64,000 bases of DNA from Urophycis tenuis (GCA_036785325.1 JAXIVH010000153.1:335001-399000); one strand, 5' to 3'. Numbered from the stretch's first letter, positions 24,391-37,452 are shown. Made by a program: numbers and translations. Notes: generated by a model not told the origin, from the letters alone.

Positions 24391-26778
24391 CTCAGGGGAA
24401 GAATCCAGGTCTCCAAACACTTCCTCAAAGTCTGTTGGATTCTTTCTCAGGGTCTGGTCTGCAGGCAGTGTGTTGTCATTGTAAGACGTGACAAATTTAA
24501 AGTCACTTGTTCTAGATCCAGTGGTTAAATAGGCATCATAATTATATGTGCTGCGTAAAGTTCCAGTGCCGTCCACATCTGCGTAGTTTGGAGGGAGATA
24601 AGAGCTGGGAATAGCAACCGCTCCATCAAATAACAGTCTGGGCTTTCTCCTCCGACAAAACCTCAATCCCAGAATGATTATAATGAAAGTCAGGAAAAAG
24701 GTGGAGACGGATACCAGCGCGATGATCAGATAAGATGTTAATTTAGAACTGCTGTCTTCATAAGCCATGTCCTTCAGTTCTGGTACTTCAGCCAAGTTAT
24801 CAGAAAGAAGTAAAAACATGGAGCATGTAGCAGAGAGGGAGGGCTGTCCGTTATCCTTCACAGCTACTACAATGTTCTGCTTCATGTTGTCAGAGTCAGA
24901 AATGTCTCGCTGGGTCCTGACCTCCCCGCTGTGCAGGTCGATTTTAAAAAGTCCTGGATCAGTGGACTTAATGATATGATAAGACAGCCAGGCGTTCTGT
25001 CCAGAGTCCCCATCAACTGCTATCACCTTGGAAACCAGAGCACCTCCTTGTGCAGCTTTGGGTACCAGTTCAGTCATGAAGGAGTTTCCCTCTGGGGCGG
25101 GGTAAAGTATCTGAGGAGTGTTGTCATTGACATCCGTTATGAAGACACTCACAGTCACGTTGCTGCTGAGTGGAGGAGAGCCGTTGTCTCGTGCCATCAC
25201 ATAGACTTTAAAGCTCCTATACTGTTCATAATCAAAAGAGCGTAGAGTTTGGATTACCCCAGTGTCTCCATTAATAGACAGATAAGACGACACCTGAGCC
25301 CCATCAGAATCACCAGGTAAAATAGAATAGATAACTGTGCCGTTTTGTCTCCAGTCTGGGTCTCGTGCAGAAACTGAGCATAAAATGTGACCGGATTTGA
25401 CGTTCTCAGGCACATATGTGCTGTATGACGGCTCCTCGAACACAGGCGGGTTGTCATTGACGTCTGCTATCGTGACTTGAATATTTTTTAAGGAAGAGAG
25501 AGGCGGAGAGCCCTCGTCTGTTGCAGTGACTGTGATGTTGTAACCAGGAATCAATTCACGATCGAGTTTTTCTGTGGTCACCAAAGAATAATAATTTTTG
25601 ATGGAAGGGACAAGTTTAAATGGGACATTTTGCTGAATAAGACAGCGGACCTGTCGGTTTTGTTCAGCGTCTCTATCTTGTACGTTGATAATGCCTACTT
25701 CTGTACCAGGAGCCACGTTCTCCGGTACGGGACTGGTTAGCGACTTAAGGGTGATAAATGGGGCGTTGTCATTCTCATCGGTTATACTGATGATCACTTT
25801 TGAATCTGAAGACAGGCCGTATCCATCTTTTGCCTCAACAAACATTTCATATTTGCTTTCCTCCTCAAAGTCAACGTCCCCTATTACAGTAATCTCCCCA
25901 GTTGACTGATCAAGTGAGAATAATTTCCGTGAATCGTCAGATATTTGACTAAATTCATATGTTACTTCTCCATTAACGCCATCGTCTGCGTCAGTAGCGC
26001 TAACAGTAATCACGTGGGTTTTTAACGGAGAGTTCTCAGGCAGACTGGCTTCATACACGGCCTGACTAAACACTGGGGCGTTATCATTAGCGTCCAACAC
26101 AGTGACGTCTATGGTTAAAGTACCTGATCTCTGAGGAGAACCACCGTCCACAGCCGTTAACAATAATTGCATTTCCTTCTGTTCCTCTCTGTCTAACTCC
26201 TTGTCCAAAACCAATTCACCATATTTAATCCCTGCACTTGTAGTTTGAATATTTAAAACAAAATTGTTGTTTGGTTGAAGAACATAGCTTTGCACAGCGT
26301 TCTGGCCTATGTCTGCATCGTGGGCAGCATTTACACGATACCGTGCTCCTTTATCAGCTGATTCGCTAATATCCAGTTTGATCTTGTCTTTTGGAAAAAC
26401 GGGTCCGTTGTCGTTCACGTCTTGGATCTGCAGCGTTACGCGATGCAGTTCCAACGGAGATTCCAAAAGAAGCTCAAATTTAACCACACACAAAGGCTTC
26501 GAGGCGCATATTTTCTCTCTGTCCATTCTCTCTGCCACAACTAAATCTCCGCTCCGCAGATTTACGTCGCAGCATCTTCTGTCGTTTCCTTCCGTTTCGA
26601 TGCGAGCTTTGCGAGTCGACAGCCTGCCGACACCAAGACCCAGATCCTTCGCTATATTCCCAATAACAGAGCCCAGTTTCATCTCCTCTTGAATGGAGTA
26701 AACCAAGTCGCCATTTGTGTATTGCAGCAACGCGCAGAAAAGAACAAAGCGGCGAACAACGAACCCCTTGAAGACCAT
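24391..26778 (-). CDS. pcdhg: V7: gamma-type protocadherin variable exon
   Basis: An intact exon of 796 codons from ATG 26778 (MVFKGFVVRRFVLFCALLQ-YTNG) to GAG before GTAGGC. An upstream in-frame ATG at 26802, also with A at -3 and G at +4, would add eight residues. I prefer 26778 because it gives a 23-residue signal peptide and 198 bp to the CSE. EC1 is distinctive: the Cx5C loop is CASKPLC, and RRCCDV has an extra cysteine in place of Tyr. EC1-EC4 and the first half of EC5 (IYSILPGDSDGAQVSSYLSI) are its own. From about 25219 to the donor it becomes nearly identical to the other converted exons. Confidence 0.93.
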
Positions 26779-26975
26779 TCTCACGAATGCATTACTTCCC
26801 ATCGTAAAATGTCCCCCTTCCTTTAAATACGTGATCTTCAAAACACATCAGTTAGATTTGAGAAACGCCAAACAACAGACACGAAGCGCTTGCGTCATGA
26901 AAATGATCCGTTGTACTCCGTGCTGTGCTGATTACACGTTTAGCACCGCTGGTTGGTGTCCGGGATCGTTGCCTT

Positions 26976-26999
26976 GGTGTAGAGTGACACCGTGAGTGC
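26976..26999 (-). promoter_or_regulatory. CSE promoter motif of V7
   Basis: The minus-strand core GTGTCACTCT (CpG lost) lies 198 bp upstream of ATG 26778. I found no RE1-like sequence between here and 28.3 kb. Confidence 0.6.
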
Positions 27000-27009
27000 A
27001 GAAATAACA

Positions 27010-28350
27010 CAGCAGGAGAACGTGGGTCTTTCCACTGGAGATCTTCGTTCATGTCCCCGCATGCATTTAAATCAAGATATATACATGATATCTTATAATG
27101 ACAAACGGTAGGCCTACATCACGTTAATTTCACAACACGTAAAAGTATCATTATGTTCAATGATAGTAGGCTAATGAAAAGGTTCTGTCAATACCGTTCA
27201 TCTTTTTGATTGGAAAAAGCAACATGTGAACAACATCTCATTGCCCAAAACGTTTTAACCAATGTAATAATAGTAACCTGCAACCACATTTCTAGAGCCT
27301 TTAAATAGTGTTTAAAAGCTGACAATTTAAGTATTAATTAAATCGATTGAAATCAATTCGTTTATTTATTTATTGCATTTATGTCGCACTTTCAAGGTAC
27401 CAGAGCCAGCCTGCTACCCCAGCGCACAGCATTCTATATGTATTAAACCCTGCAGTCAGACTTCTGCACATGCAAGCAAAGACGGATTTCTACATTTTAA
27501 CAACAATATTCAGACAGCGAAGGTAGAACCGCCACTCAAACGTCAGCTTTCTGTCACGTGATCTCCACGTAGAACGACGCACTGCGCCTGGTCTCGGCCT
27601 GTCTGGTCCTTGATGATTTTAATTTTCCTTTTTCACCATTTTGATTGAAACAACTGAAGAGCAGCAAGAAACGATTTCAGGAGTTCAACAAACCTTGAAC
27701 CTCAAAATAATAATTGGCAACAAGGCAATGCAAAGTGAGATTCTATGCATTTATGAATGTGTGACCGTGAGTACGTACATGTTCTGTGCATTCAAATCCT
27801 GCTGGATTTTAAAATGCGGGATCCATATTTTCTTATGTTAAATGATTCTGATGACGGTGCTATGTGTGACCTACAACTCAGAAGAGCATCAAGCATGCAG
27901 GAAACAGGTTGACACTAATACAAAAAATATATAATTTATTTTTCAATCCAGGTAGCATAAAGATCAGTAAAACCACAGTTTATTAATTCCAATTTTAAAA
28001 CTTCAAAAGGTACAAATGCTAAAACCACTAGACTATTTTCACAGGCCTACAATCTAAGGATGGATCCATGAAAGGTAAATCCGGACAGTTAGGCTACCTC
28101 ACAAAAACAAATTAACACACAAAAGGAAAAAAAGGAAATGAACTAGTGATCCACAACAATGCAAAGATGGCATAAGCCAAAGTAATACAAAGACACGCAA
28201 ATAAAATCAAAACAAACACACTACTGAGAGAGAGGTGCCCGGCTTGACACTTAAGGAGTTAGTTAGGCCTGGGGCCACAGCAGAGTAGACTAGACTATGA
28301 AGAGTCTGAATGTTCACAGTGTAAATAAAAAAGTAAAGGGTAGCAAGATG
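27010..28350. other. Inter-exon interval without a recognisable gene
   Basis: AT-rich sequence between V7 and the insertion-rich stretch at 28.4-29.0 kb. Open frames are short and unrelated to known families, and I see no REST-type site. A TAGGCCTA octamer is at 27109. Confidence 0.5.
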
Positions 28351-28358
28351 GCACTCAC

Positions 28359-28446
28359 CATAAAGAAAACAAATGGAAATAAACCAAAACAAAACAGTGG
28401 CTATTATCACTACCAGCACAGTCGTTCCTAAAACAGATGCAACCAT
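28359..28446 (-). CDS. Possible first coding exon of a small membrane protein
   Basis: An ATG in good context (A at -3, G at +4) opens 29 codons that form one hydrophobic helix (LVVIIATVLFWFISICF). The exon runs in phase 1 directly into a textbook donor, TATG before GTGAGT. I see no matching acceptor or downstream exon in the next kilobase and do not recognise the protein. It could be the signal-anchor exon of an unrelated gene, part of an inserted element, or chance. Confidence 0.2.
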
Positions 28447-28598
28447 GATTAGTAAAATACGGCCATACGCTGTGACTGAAGTACGTATAAACTTTTTAAA
28501 GAGTTTGCACCTGCGTTATCATGGCAACGGGATAACCGTGTACTCCAGAACCCCGAACCTCCCAGGTCCCAGCCCAACCTCCGTTTGGATGCAGCTTG

Positions 28599-28990
28599 TA
28601 TGGAGGACTAAACATGACTTAAGTATAAATAAATAAATAAATAAATCAATGCATAAATGAATAAATGAAATGAATATGAAATTATAAACAAATGTATAAA
28701 TAAATAAATAAAAGAATGAATAAAATAATAAATGCTTTATATTTATTTCTACATTTCCACATTCTACATTTATTTAGAAATGTGGAAATAAATAAATGTA
28801 GAAATACAAATATAAAGCATTTATTCTTTTAATCATTCTTTTATTTATTTATTTATACATTTATTTATGCATTTATTTATTCATTCATTTATTTCAGCTT
28901 TTATTTACGTATTTATTTATTTAAGCATTTATTTATACATTTATTTATGCATTTATTTATTTATACTTAAATCATGTTTAGTCCTCCATA
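28599..28990. mobile_element. Palindromic MITE rich in AAATAAAT repeats
   Basis: Termini TATGGAGGACTAAACATGA and its complement bound 392 bp that is almost entirely one inverted repeat of AAATAAAT-type sequence around a short centre near 28775. A target duplication GCTTG (or AGCTTG) is at 28594-28598 and 28991-28995. There is no coding capacity. Confidence 0.75.
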
Positions 28991-28999
28991 GCTTGCGCT

Positions 29000-29850
29000 G
29001 TCACAGTTTAGAAACAGTTGTCCCAACTGAACTACTGTAGCGATAGTGATAGCGATGGTTAGAACCAAATGAGAGTTCCTGACAATGCAAGGAATACAGA
29101 GAACACCAGTCTTCGGTTGCATATCACTCAGTCATCCGCGTTACTATGCCGCCAGTCTACAAAATCAGTTACGTTAAGAACACTCAACTATGGCAGCTAC
29201 AATAAAGTTCTGTCTGCTCGATCATGCAACACATGAAAACTCCAGAACCCCAGGTTAGTCTGCCTAAACGCGATACTTGACTTCTCAGCCCACGGACGCT
29301 ACCAGCGGCAGCTCTACTCAACCAGCACAGGTCTTGCCCTGAGTTATAACGCCGAGGAGAACAAACCATACTTCGCCTCGGGCACGAGGCTTTAATGGTC
29401 ATGTGATTGTCAATGTTAAAACGCCCCTCCCCAAGTCAGCTATCAGCGCCTACTGCAGGCTACAATAACATCATTTTTACAATCATGTTTACAACAGCTT
29501 ATGCAACGCACACAACTGGAGAACAAGTAAGCTGGCCGTTTGATTCCACTACACCGCCAAAACAGTTCTCAACCCTGTGGATGTGTCGGGCTCTGATACT
29601 CCCACTCGTCTACGTGAATAGTTACTGTGCGTTTAATTACATTAATTAGTTTTAATACATGTCTTATAACTTCGAACTACTTGCTATAAATTTGTTATGA
29701 AGGAATTCAAACCAACGATATATTTATCTTGCCGAACTCGGATCCCAACATGACGTAACACACACACACACACACGTCGACGTTGCATCTGAGTGTCACG
29801 GACCATTGTAACATCTCCTTACATTTAGCGTGATTATGAAGGCGCTACTT
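29000..29850. other. Inter-exon interval between MITE and V6
   Basis: No coding frame, RE1 or CSE recognised. A (CA)9 run lies at 29759-29776, shortly downstream of the V6 donor. Confidence 0.45.
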
Positions 29851-29853
29851 TAC

Positions 29854-32244
29854 CTCGGAGAATTCGTCGGACACGCCGAACGCCTCTTCAAAATCAGTCG
29901 AGCTCTTTCTGAGGGTCTGCTCGGCTGGCAGGGTGTTGTCGTTGTAAGAGCTGACGAACTTAAAATCACTGGTTCTAGATCCCGTGGTAAGGTACGTGTC
30001 GTAGTTATAGGCGCTGCGTAAAGTTCCAGTGCCGTCCACGTCTGCGTAGCTAGGAGGCAGATAGGCACCCGGGATTGCCACCGCTCCTTCGAACAAGAGC
30101 TTAGGCTTTCTGCTGCGACAAAACCGCACACCCAGGGCGACGATGAGGAAAGTCAGGAACAACGTGGACACGGAGACTAGCGCAATAATGAGATAAGACG
30201 TCATTTTTGAATCAGCCTCGTCATAGGGCATGTCTGACAGTTCTGGCACTTCGGCCAAGTTGTCCGAAATAAGTAAATGCAGAGTACAAGTGGCGGAGAG
30301 AGTTGGCTCGCCGTTGTCCTTCACTGTCACGATGATGTCCTGTTTCATGTGGTCAGACTCGGAAACGTCTCTCAGGGTCCTGATCTCTCCACTGTGGAGA
30401 CCGACCGTAAACAGTCCTGGATCAGTGGATCTAATGATGTGATAGGACAGCCAGGCGTTCTGTCCAGAATCAGCGTCCACTGCTATCACTTTGGACACCA
30501 AGGACCCCGCGTGCGCTGACTTGGGGACGAGCTCCGTCATGTAGGAGTTGCGCTCCGCGGCGGGGTACAGAATCTGAGGAAGGTTGTCGTTCACGTCCGT
30601 TATGAAGACGTTGACCGTCACATTACTGCTGAGAGGAGGAGAGCCATTATCTCTTCCTGTCACTTGAAAGCTGAAGCTCCTAAACTGCTCATAATCAAAC
30701 GACCTCAACGTCTGGATAGCTCCCGTGTCTCCGTTGACATTTACTAAAGAGGACACGGGGGACCCGTTCACCACTCCGGCTGAAAGAGAGTAAATCACAG
30801 TTCCGTTTTGTCTCCAGTCGGGGTCTTTAGCGGCTACCGAACATAGCGTTGATCCGGCGTGGACGTTTTCACGCACGTACACGCTGTAGGACTCTTTCTC
30901 GAACACCGGAGGGTTGTCGTTGACGTCAGCCACGGACAGTTGGAGACTCTTCGAGGCAGACAGGCGCGGAGAGCCCTCATCTGTGGCAGTGATCGTGATG
31001 TTATAGTCAGACACGAGTTCACGGTCGAGAGGCTCAGTGGTCACCAGAGAATAGTAATTCTTAACAGAGGGAACTAGTTTAAAAGGTACGTTTTGTTGGA
31101 TGGCGCAGCGGACCTGTCCGTTGTTCTCTGAATCTCTGTCCTGCACGTTAATGATGCCTACCTCTGTACCGGCGGACACACTCTCTGCTACAGGGTTACT
31201 CATGGATTTTAAATAAATCACCGGGGCGTTGTCGTTCATATCGGTGATACCGATCATGACTTTACAATGAGACGATAGCCCGTAGCCGTCTTTGGCTTCA
31301 ACTCGCATCTCATATTTAGAGAAAGACTCAAAATCTACTGGACCCTTCACCTTTATCGTTCCCGTTTTAGCGTTTAAAGAAAACAGACCCTTCGCCCTCT
31401 CTGATATTCGACTGAATTCATATGAGACCTCTCCATTGACTCCCTCGTCTGCATCACTAGCACTCACTGTAAGCACTAATGTATCTAAAGGAGCGTTTTC
31501 AGGGAGACTGGCTTCATAGACAGCTTGGCTAAAGACCGGTGCGTTATCATTCGCATCGAGAACAGTGACGTGAATAATGGCCGTTCCAGATCGTGGGGGA
31601 GTACCTCCGTCAACGGCAACGAGAACCAAATCCAAATCGTGTTGCACTTCGCGATCTAACTCTTTATCTAAAACGAGCTCGACGTTCTTGAACCCATCTG
31701 AATCGCTGCGAACAGACAACACGAAGTTTTCGTTCGTTTGTAAATTATAAAGCTGGACGGCGTTTTGTCCTATGTCCGCATCGTGGGCCTCCACGACCCT
31801 ATAGCGAGCTCCTTTTGCTGCCGATTCCCTGATTTCTAATTTGATTGTGTCTTTGGGGAACGTGGGCGAGTTATCATTCATATCCTGAATCAACAGCGAC
31901 ATGCGATGCAGCTCCAATGGACTCTCCAAGACCAGTTCACATGTCATCGTACACGACGCTTTGTCTCCACACAGCTCCTCTCTGTCTACTCTGTCGCGGA
32001 CGACCACATTCCCCGTTGTTAGATCCACATCGAAAAAGCGCTGGTAATCTTCCCCGGCATCCAATCGAGCCTTTCGTGTCATCAATTTCCCTACGTCCAC
32101 TCCAAGATCTTTTGCCAGATTACCAATTATAGATCCACGTTTCATCTCCTCTGGAATAGAATAGCTCAAATCTCCTGAAGTGAATCTGACAAAGAGCGCA
32201 AATCCCCACGTTAGAACAAGCAGTGCTAGTCCTTGGTACTCCAT
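29854..32244 (-). CDS. pcdhg: V6: gamma-type protocadherin variable exon, unconverted
   Basis: An intact exon of 797 codons from MEYQGLALLV to GAG before donor GTAAAG. The mature start is DLSYSIPEEMKRGS. EC1 has the loop CGDKASC, but the usual YCDV strand is FFDVDL, without Cys, and a cysteine appears instead in TMTCELV. Unlike V7-V12 its 3' half is diverged along its whole length: AAERNSYMTELVPKSAHAGS in EC6, GVRFCRSRKPKLLFEG after the membrane, tail FEEAFGVSDEFSE. Codon third positions are visibly richer in G and C. It appears not to have taken part in recent gene conversion. Confidence 0.95.
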
Positions 32245-32423
32245 AGTTGAAGCACAATTGTCTAATCAGTGTTGGTATCACAGAATTATTTACCGAATTG
32301 CTTCAGTATATAACGTAAACGCCTGTAGCAGTCTTCCCTGCCATACACGCAGTACGCGGACCTGCTCTGCGGGCAGGGTTTTAATACCTTGTGTGGAAGA
32401 GTGGCCCCGTTCTCACATGAGCT

Positions 32424-32447
32424 GGTAAACAGCGACGCCGTGGGTCA
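32424..32447 (-). promoter_or_regulatory. CSE promoter motif of V6
   Basis: The minus-strand core GCGTCGCTGT lies 180 bp upstream of the ATG. It keeps the CGCT core and has a second CpG just before it. No RE1-like site follows. Confidence 0.7.
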
Positions 32448-32736
32448 ACATTGGATATTACACGTGGAAGACCGTATTCCCAAGTCTCTTCATGGTTTCC
32501 GTTGTTAACTTTTACTGAACCATGGTAACAAAAATACACTTTTTAGGTTTTGGATTTAAGTTTTTTTAAGGGAGACATGTTACATTTAGATGTACTAAAC
32601 AAAGCAGGTCATCAGTTGTAGTCCTGACATCATGACGATCACATCACAATCTACGGACCAGTGTCATACATTAAGTTAAAATTTGCCACCATGTCAAAGG
32701 TCAAATGACGAATTAAACTACATGATATAATGTGTG

Positions 32737-32738
<2 letters not shown>

Positions 32739-32805
<67 letters not shown>
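32739..32805. repeat. (GT)n microsatellite in the intron after V5
   Basis: About 33 uninterrupted GT units, starting some 40 bp downstream of the V5 splice donor in transcription direction. Confidence 0.95.
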
Positions 32806-32807
<2 letters not shown>

Positions 32808-32846
32808 CACAATAATGGAATCGAAATTAGATTTTAAGTACCCTAC

Positions 32847-35228
32847 CTGGGGGATTTCCTCTGCGTCTCCGAACGCCTCATCAAAGTCTATGGGTCTTTT
32901 CACCAGGGTCTGGTCTGCGAAGAGCGTGCTGTCATTATATGATCGAGCAAACTTGAAGTCGCTGGTTCTAGATCCAGTGGTCAAATAGGCGTCGTAATTG
33001 TATGTGCTGCGTAAAGTCCCCGAGCCGTCCACGTCTGCGTAATTAGGGGGCAGATATGCGCTGGGTATAGCGACCGCTCCGTCAAATAACATCCTTGGCT
33101 TTCGCCTACGGCAAAACTTAACGCCCAATAAGATAATGATGAAAGTCAGGAAGAAGGTAGAAATTGACACGAGCGCGGCGATCAGATACGACGTCAGTTT
33201 GGAGTCGTTTTCATCAAACGACGTATCTTTGAGTTCAGGGACATCCGCCAAGTTATCAGAAACAAGTAAAATCACAGTGCAGGTAGCCGAGAGAAGGGGG
33301 TTTCCATTATCTCTCACTGCCACGACGAGATTTTGTCTCATGCTGTCAGACTCTGAGAAGTCTCGCTGTGTCTTCAGCTCTCCGCTGTGAAGACCGATAG
33401 CGAATAGTTCGGGAGCAGTGGATTTAATAATATGATATGATAGCCATGCGTTCTGTCCGGAGTCCGCATCCACTGCTATCACCTTGGAGACCAGGGAGCC
33501 CCCGTGCGCCGTCCTAGGGACCAGTTCGGTCATTAAGGAGCTTCCCTCCTGCGCGGGGTAGAGTATATGAGGAGGGTTATCATTAACGTCCGTTATAAAC
33601 ACGGTGAGCGTTACGTTGCTGCTTAACGGAGGAGAGCCGCTGTCTCTCGCCATCACGAGGACTTTGAAGGACCGCATCTGTTCGTAATCGTAAGACCTCT
33701 GAGCCTGGATCACACCCGTTTCTCCATTAACTGACAGATAGGCGGCCACCGGTAGACTGTTCATCTCTCCACCTGGTAAAAGAGAATACAGCACTGTGCC
33801 GTTTTGTCTCCAGTCTGGGTCCCGAGCGGTGACAGAACACAACGAGTGTCCAGCTTTGTTATTCTCTGGCACATGCGCGCTGTACGATTCTGCGTCGAAC
33901 ACAGGTGGGTTGTCGTTTACGTCAGCGACAGACAACGTGAGAATTTTGGAGGAGGACAGAGGGGGCTGCCCCTCATCGGTAGCCGTTATTGTAATGTTGT
34001 AGACAGAAACCAGCTCACGGTCCAGCTCGCTCGTAGTCACCAGTGAATAGTAGCTATTGATGGAAGAAACCAATTTAAAAGGGACGTCTTGCTGAATGAA
34101 ACAACGAACCTGTCGGTTATTCTCAGAGTCTTTATCCTGCACGTTAATGATGCCCACCTCAGTACCGGCTGCCAAGTTCTCTGGTATTGGATTCGTGAGG
34201 GATTTTATGAACGTGACGGGGGCATTGTCGTTCACGTCTTTTATGTCAATGAGTAATGTGCAGGAGGAGGCTAATCCCAGTCCGTCTTTGGCAGTAATTT
34301 GGATGTCATACGTGGACAACTCCTCATAATCTATCGACCCAGACACCGTCACCTCGCCAGTGGTCTCATCAAGGGAAAACACATTATTTTCCTCCGAGAT
34401 GTGATCAAACTCATACCTCACTTCTCCGTTTAACCCCTCGTCTGCGTCCGTAGCTTGAACAGTGATAACTACGGTATCTAGAGGAGAGTTCTCGGGGATG
34501 CTGGCTCTATACACGGCCTGGCTAAACACTGGGGCGTTATCGTTAGCATCCAGCACAGTGACGTGTATGACCACTGAGCCTGATTTTTGCGGTGAACCGC
34601 CGTCCGTAGCAATAAGGAGAATAGACATCTCCCTCCTTTCCTCTCTATCCAACTCTTTTTCTAAAACCAATTCACAGTATTTTCCCCCTCCACTCTTTGT
34701 ATTTACATGAATGGTAAAATGTGCATTGTCTTGGATCATGTAGCTCTGGATCGTGTTCTTTCCTATATCGGCGTCGTGCGCCTCGTCCAAGCGAAAACGA
34801 TTTCCTTTACCTGCAGACTCGCTGATTTCAATGCTTATTGTGTCTTTTTTAAACTGCGGGGCGTTGTCATTGATATCGATAATATTCAGGCTAATGCGAT
34901 GCAATTCCAAAGGGCTCTCCAACACAAGTTCTTGCCGTAATACGCACGATGCCCTTTTACCACAAAGCGCTTCTCTGTCAATCCGGTCTGCAACAATGAC
35001 ATCTCCGTCTGCCAGGTTCACGTCACAATAGCGCCTGTTATTCCCCGGAGCATCGATACGGGCCTTTCGAGCAGACAAATTGCTGACATCAAGCCCTAAA
35101 TCCTTGGCTATATTTCCAATCACAGACCCGCGTTCCATCTCTTCTGGAAATGAATAGGATGTGTCTCCGAAGACCAGGCCTACTTGCAGCGTCAGAAAAA
35201 ACGCGGTTGATAATCCTTTCGGCTTCAT
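32847..35228 (-). CDS. pcdhg: V5: gamma-type protocadherin variable exon, unconverted
   Basis: An intact exon of 794 codons from MKPKGLSTAFFLTLQVGLVF-G to CAG before donor GTAGGG. The open frame continues past the donor into the GT repeat, but that part is intron. The mature start is DTSYSFPEEMERGS, with EC1 loop CGKRASC. The EC5 region is its own (GGEMNSLPVAAYLSVNGE, AQRSYDYEQMRS). EC6 has QEGSSLMTELVPRTAHGGS and the tail reads PIDFDEAFGDAEEIPQ. Like V6 it shows no block of identity to the converted exons. Confidence 0.95.
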
Positions 35229-35451
35229 CTGTATAGACGTCCCAATTTTTCAAATTGCAAAACGAATGATCTTAAAGCTCCCCATGCAACGTACAAGCCT
35301 CAATAGTGTTACACCACAAGCTAGTTCGTATTCGAATTCGATTTTTCCACGGATGTGTGGCTGTAGGAAATCCACAGACCTAACATAAAGAGGAGGTGGA
35401 GTTTTGTGATGCGCTACGGTAGAGTCTGGCAGACTGCGTTTAGACAGTACA

Positions 35452-35475
35452 GGCAGACAGCGACACTATGAGTAT
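35452..35475 (-). promoter_or_regulatory. CSE promoter motif of V5
   Basis: The minus-strand core GTGTCGCTGT, the full form, lies 224 bp upstream of the ATG. Confidence 0.75.
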
Positions 35476-35650
35476 ATCTTAGACACTACAGAAGAGCTGG
35501 GCTCACCACGACGAGATAGATTTATTAATTTAAGAAAGAGGAACTAAATACAAATCACTGACACCGTAGCTTCACGTCCTTCTATGTGCTGTGATTGTTT
35601 TACGTTAGGCTACGTGTGTATTATTTCGAGGAGTTAAGTTCGAGTTTCGT

Positions 35651-35671
35651 TTCAGCACCAAGGACAGAGAT
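35651..35671 (+). promoter_or_regulatory. RE1/NRSE-like site of V5 (first of a pair)
   Basis: TTCAGCACC, AA, GGACAGAGAT. The left half and GGACAG are perfect. It is 423 bp upstream of the ATG. Confidence 0.6.
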
Positions 35672-35682
35672 CTGACGAGGGA

Positions 35683-35703
35683 ACTGACACCATGGACAGC
35701 GCT
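35683..35703 (+). promoter_or_regulatory. RE1 half-site of V5 (second of a pair)
   Basis: ACACCATGGACAGCGCT carries the intact right half GGACAGCGC, which the first site lacks. The left half is degenerate. Centre-to-centre spacing from the first site is 32 bp. Confidence 0.4.
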
Positions 35704-35709
35704 ATGAAA

Positions 35710-37440
35710 TCACGGCGCATTACAAATCATTCACACATTGACAAATAAATTCATGAGCATCATCAAACTACAATACGATTTCCAATGCACAATACGCTAA
35801 TCGTTACACAAAGCTAATAATACAAAGACTATTTTTTTAAAAGATGCAATGCGCAACAATTCATGCGCAATTACGCATGGCGCAAATGGTGAGAGCGGTT
35901 GAGACTCAACCACTCTGTTAGGACTTCGCGAAGGCCTACAATCTTTTGTTTTTGTCCCGCCCACTTGAAATCAAACCGTGATTGGTCAATTTGCCCCTCA
36001 CTTTCCAAAACCAAAACCATAGCTTGGCCTTCTGCGGGATTCGTGAAGTCTTAACCAATTAATGACACAGCTAACTGGGCCTTGACAGAGACGGACGATT
36101 CTGATTGGATAACATGTTTTCAGGATAGTAACCATTTCATTGCTGATGTGAACTTGACAGTAAACTTAACTTTAGAACATAGATGAGAGAAAATGTATTA
36201 AATGAATTGTAATGAAATAAGATAGAAATTAGAATATATATATAATAATTAGTTTTTGTTTAATATTGTAATATTTTTTGTCCATAATTTTCTTCTGGAC
36301 CTTCTAGGAAGCCGTAGAAGGCCCTGAAGGTTGAAGATTGTGACTGCCACCGCCATTGCCATTATCATCGTGAGACTCTCAACCCCCATTTCCCTTCTAC
36401 CCATACAAATCAAACCTTGGATTCGTGAGTACTAACATACACGTGCACGTGCTTTTATTTTGTGCTCAGCTCTGAGTGATGCGGCCATTAGTTTTCAGGC
36501 CCCACCGCCCACAAGCAATCTTGTGAAAAATCTAATTTAAATGTGTTTCATATGAATATGTGTGGGCCCACAGGTAAACTATTGAGTATTGAGTTGTTGT
36601 AAATTAAAGAATACTGTTTTGAATCTAACTTAAAGATTCTGAAAGGGATTACAAATTATTTATTTTCAAGTATAAAAAACTAAAGGTATTCTTTTGGAGA
36701 GTAAAGTGTTTTTGCTTGTAACAAAAGTATCAACAAGGTACTGAAGGTATCTTATTTTAAGAGTATCTAACTAAAAGGGTTTTCTTTTAAGTTAAAGGAC
36801 AGGTATGAAACCAAAAAGGAAGGAGTTTATTTTGAAAATCTCTGTATTCATACCTTGAATATGCATTTTATTTTATATTATGCTAAAATACATTCAACTC
36901 TAATTTCATTTTGTGTGAATAAATACCTGTGAAGGGATTTCTGAATTAAAAGTACAGTTGTGGTGGTCATTAATACAATAGCAGACATTATTAAGGGTAC
37001 ACATTCTTAAAGTAACTTATAATAAAAGTTATATTTTCCGAGCCCAGGCCCAGTCCAATTGTATTAACCTAGACTAGATTAACATAGACAGCATATCTAT
37101 TTTTCAAAGCGGGTCACACAATTTGATACATTAATTTTGCCCCACAACGGTCACATTACTCACTTCTACTCATTTATATGTCGTACCAATAACCCTTTTA
37201 GCCTCAGTAAGCCTACATGTCACCCTTAGGCTTTATTACAGTATATTACTCAAATCAAATATGATGACAAACTAACCAAACCCTGGTCCAGTAAGGATAT
37301 ACAGGTTACTCTGGGGCAAACAGCAGTGTTGGCAGAGTGGTCTCTGTTGTGAGCTTTAGTATGAGCAGCATGACACCTCAGCTTCAAACACTGACTCCAC
37401 AATGAAGACAAGTTCATAAAAAGAAAGGTAATAAACGTAC
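35710..37440. other. Intergenic interval between V5 and V4
   Basis: AT-rich, about 1.7 kb, with no coding frame, recognisable repeat element or RE1-like site. The largest featureless gap inside the exon array. Confidence 0.5.
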
Positions 37441-37452
37441 AAGCTGCCCTAC

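Noticed and set aside
32718..32846. Extension of V5 with His-Thr repeats
   Set aside because: It lies beyond the CAG/GTAGGG donor and is read-through into the GT microsatellite intron.
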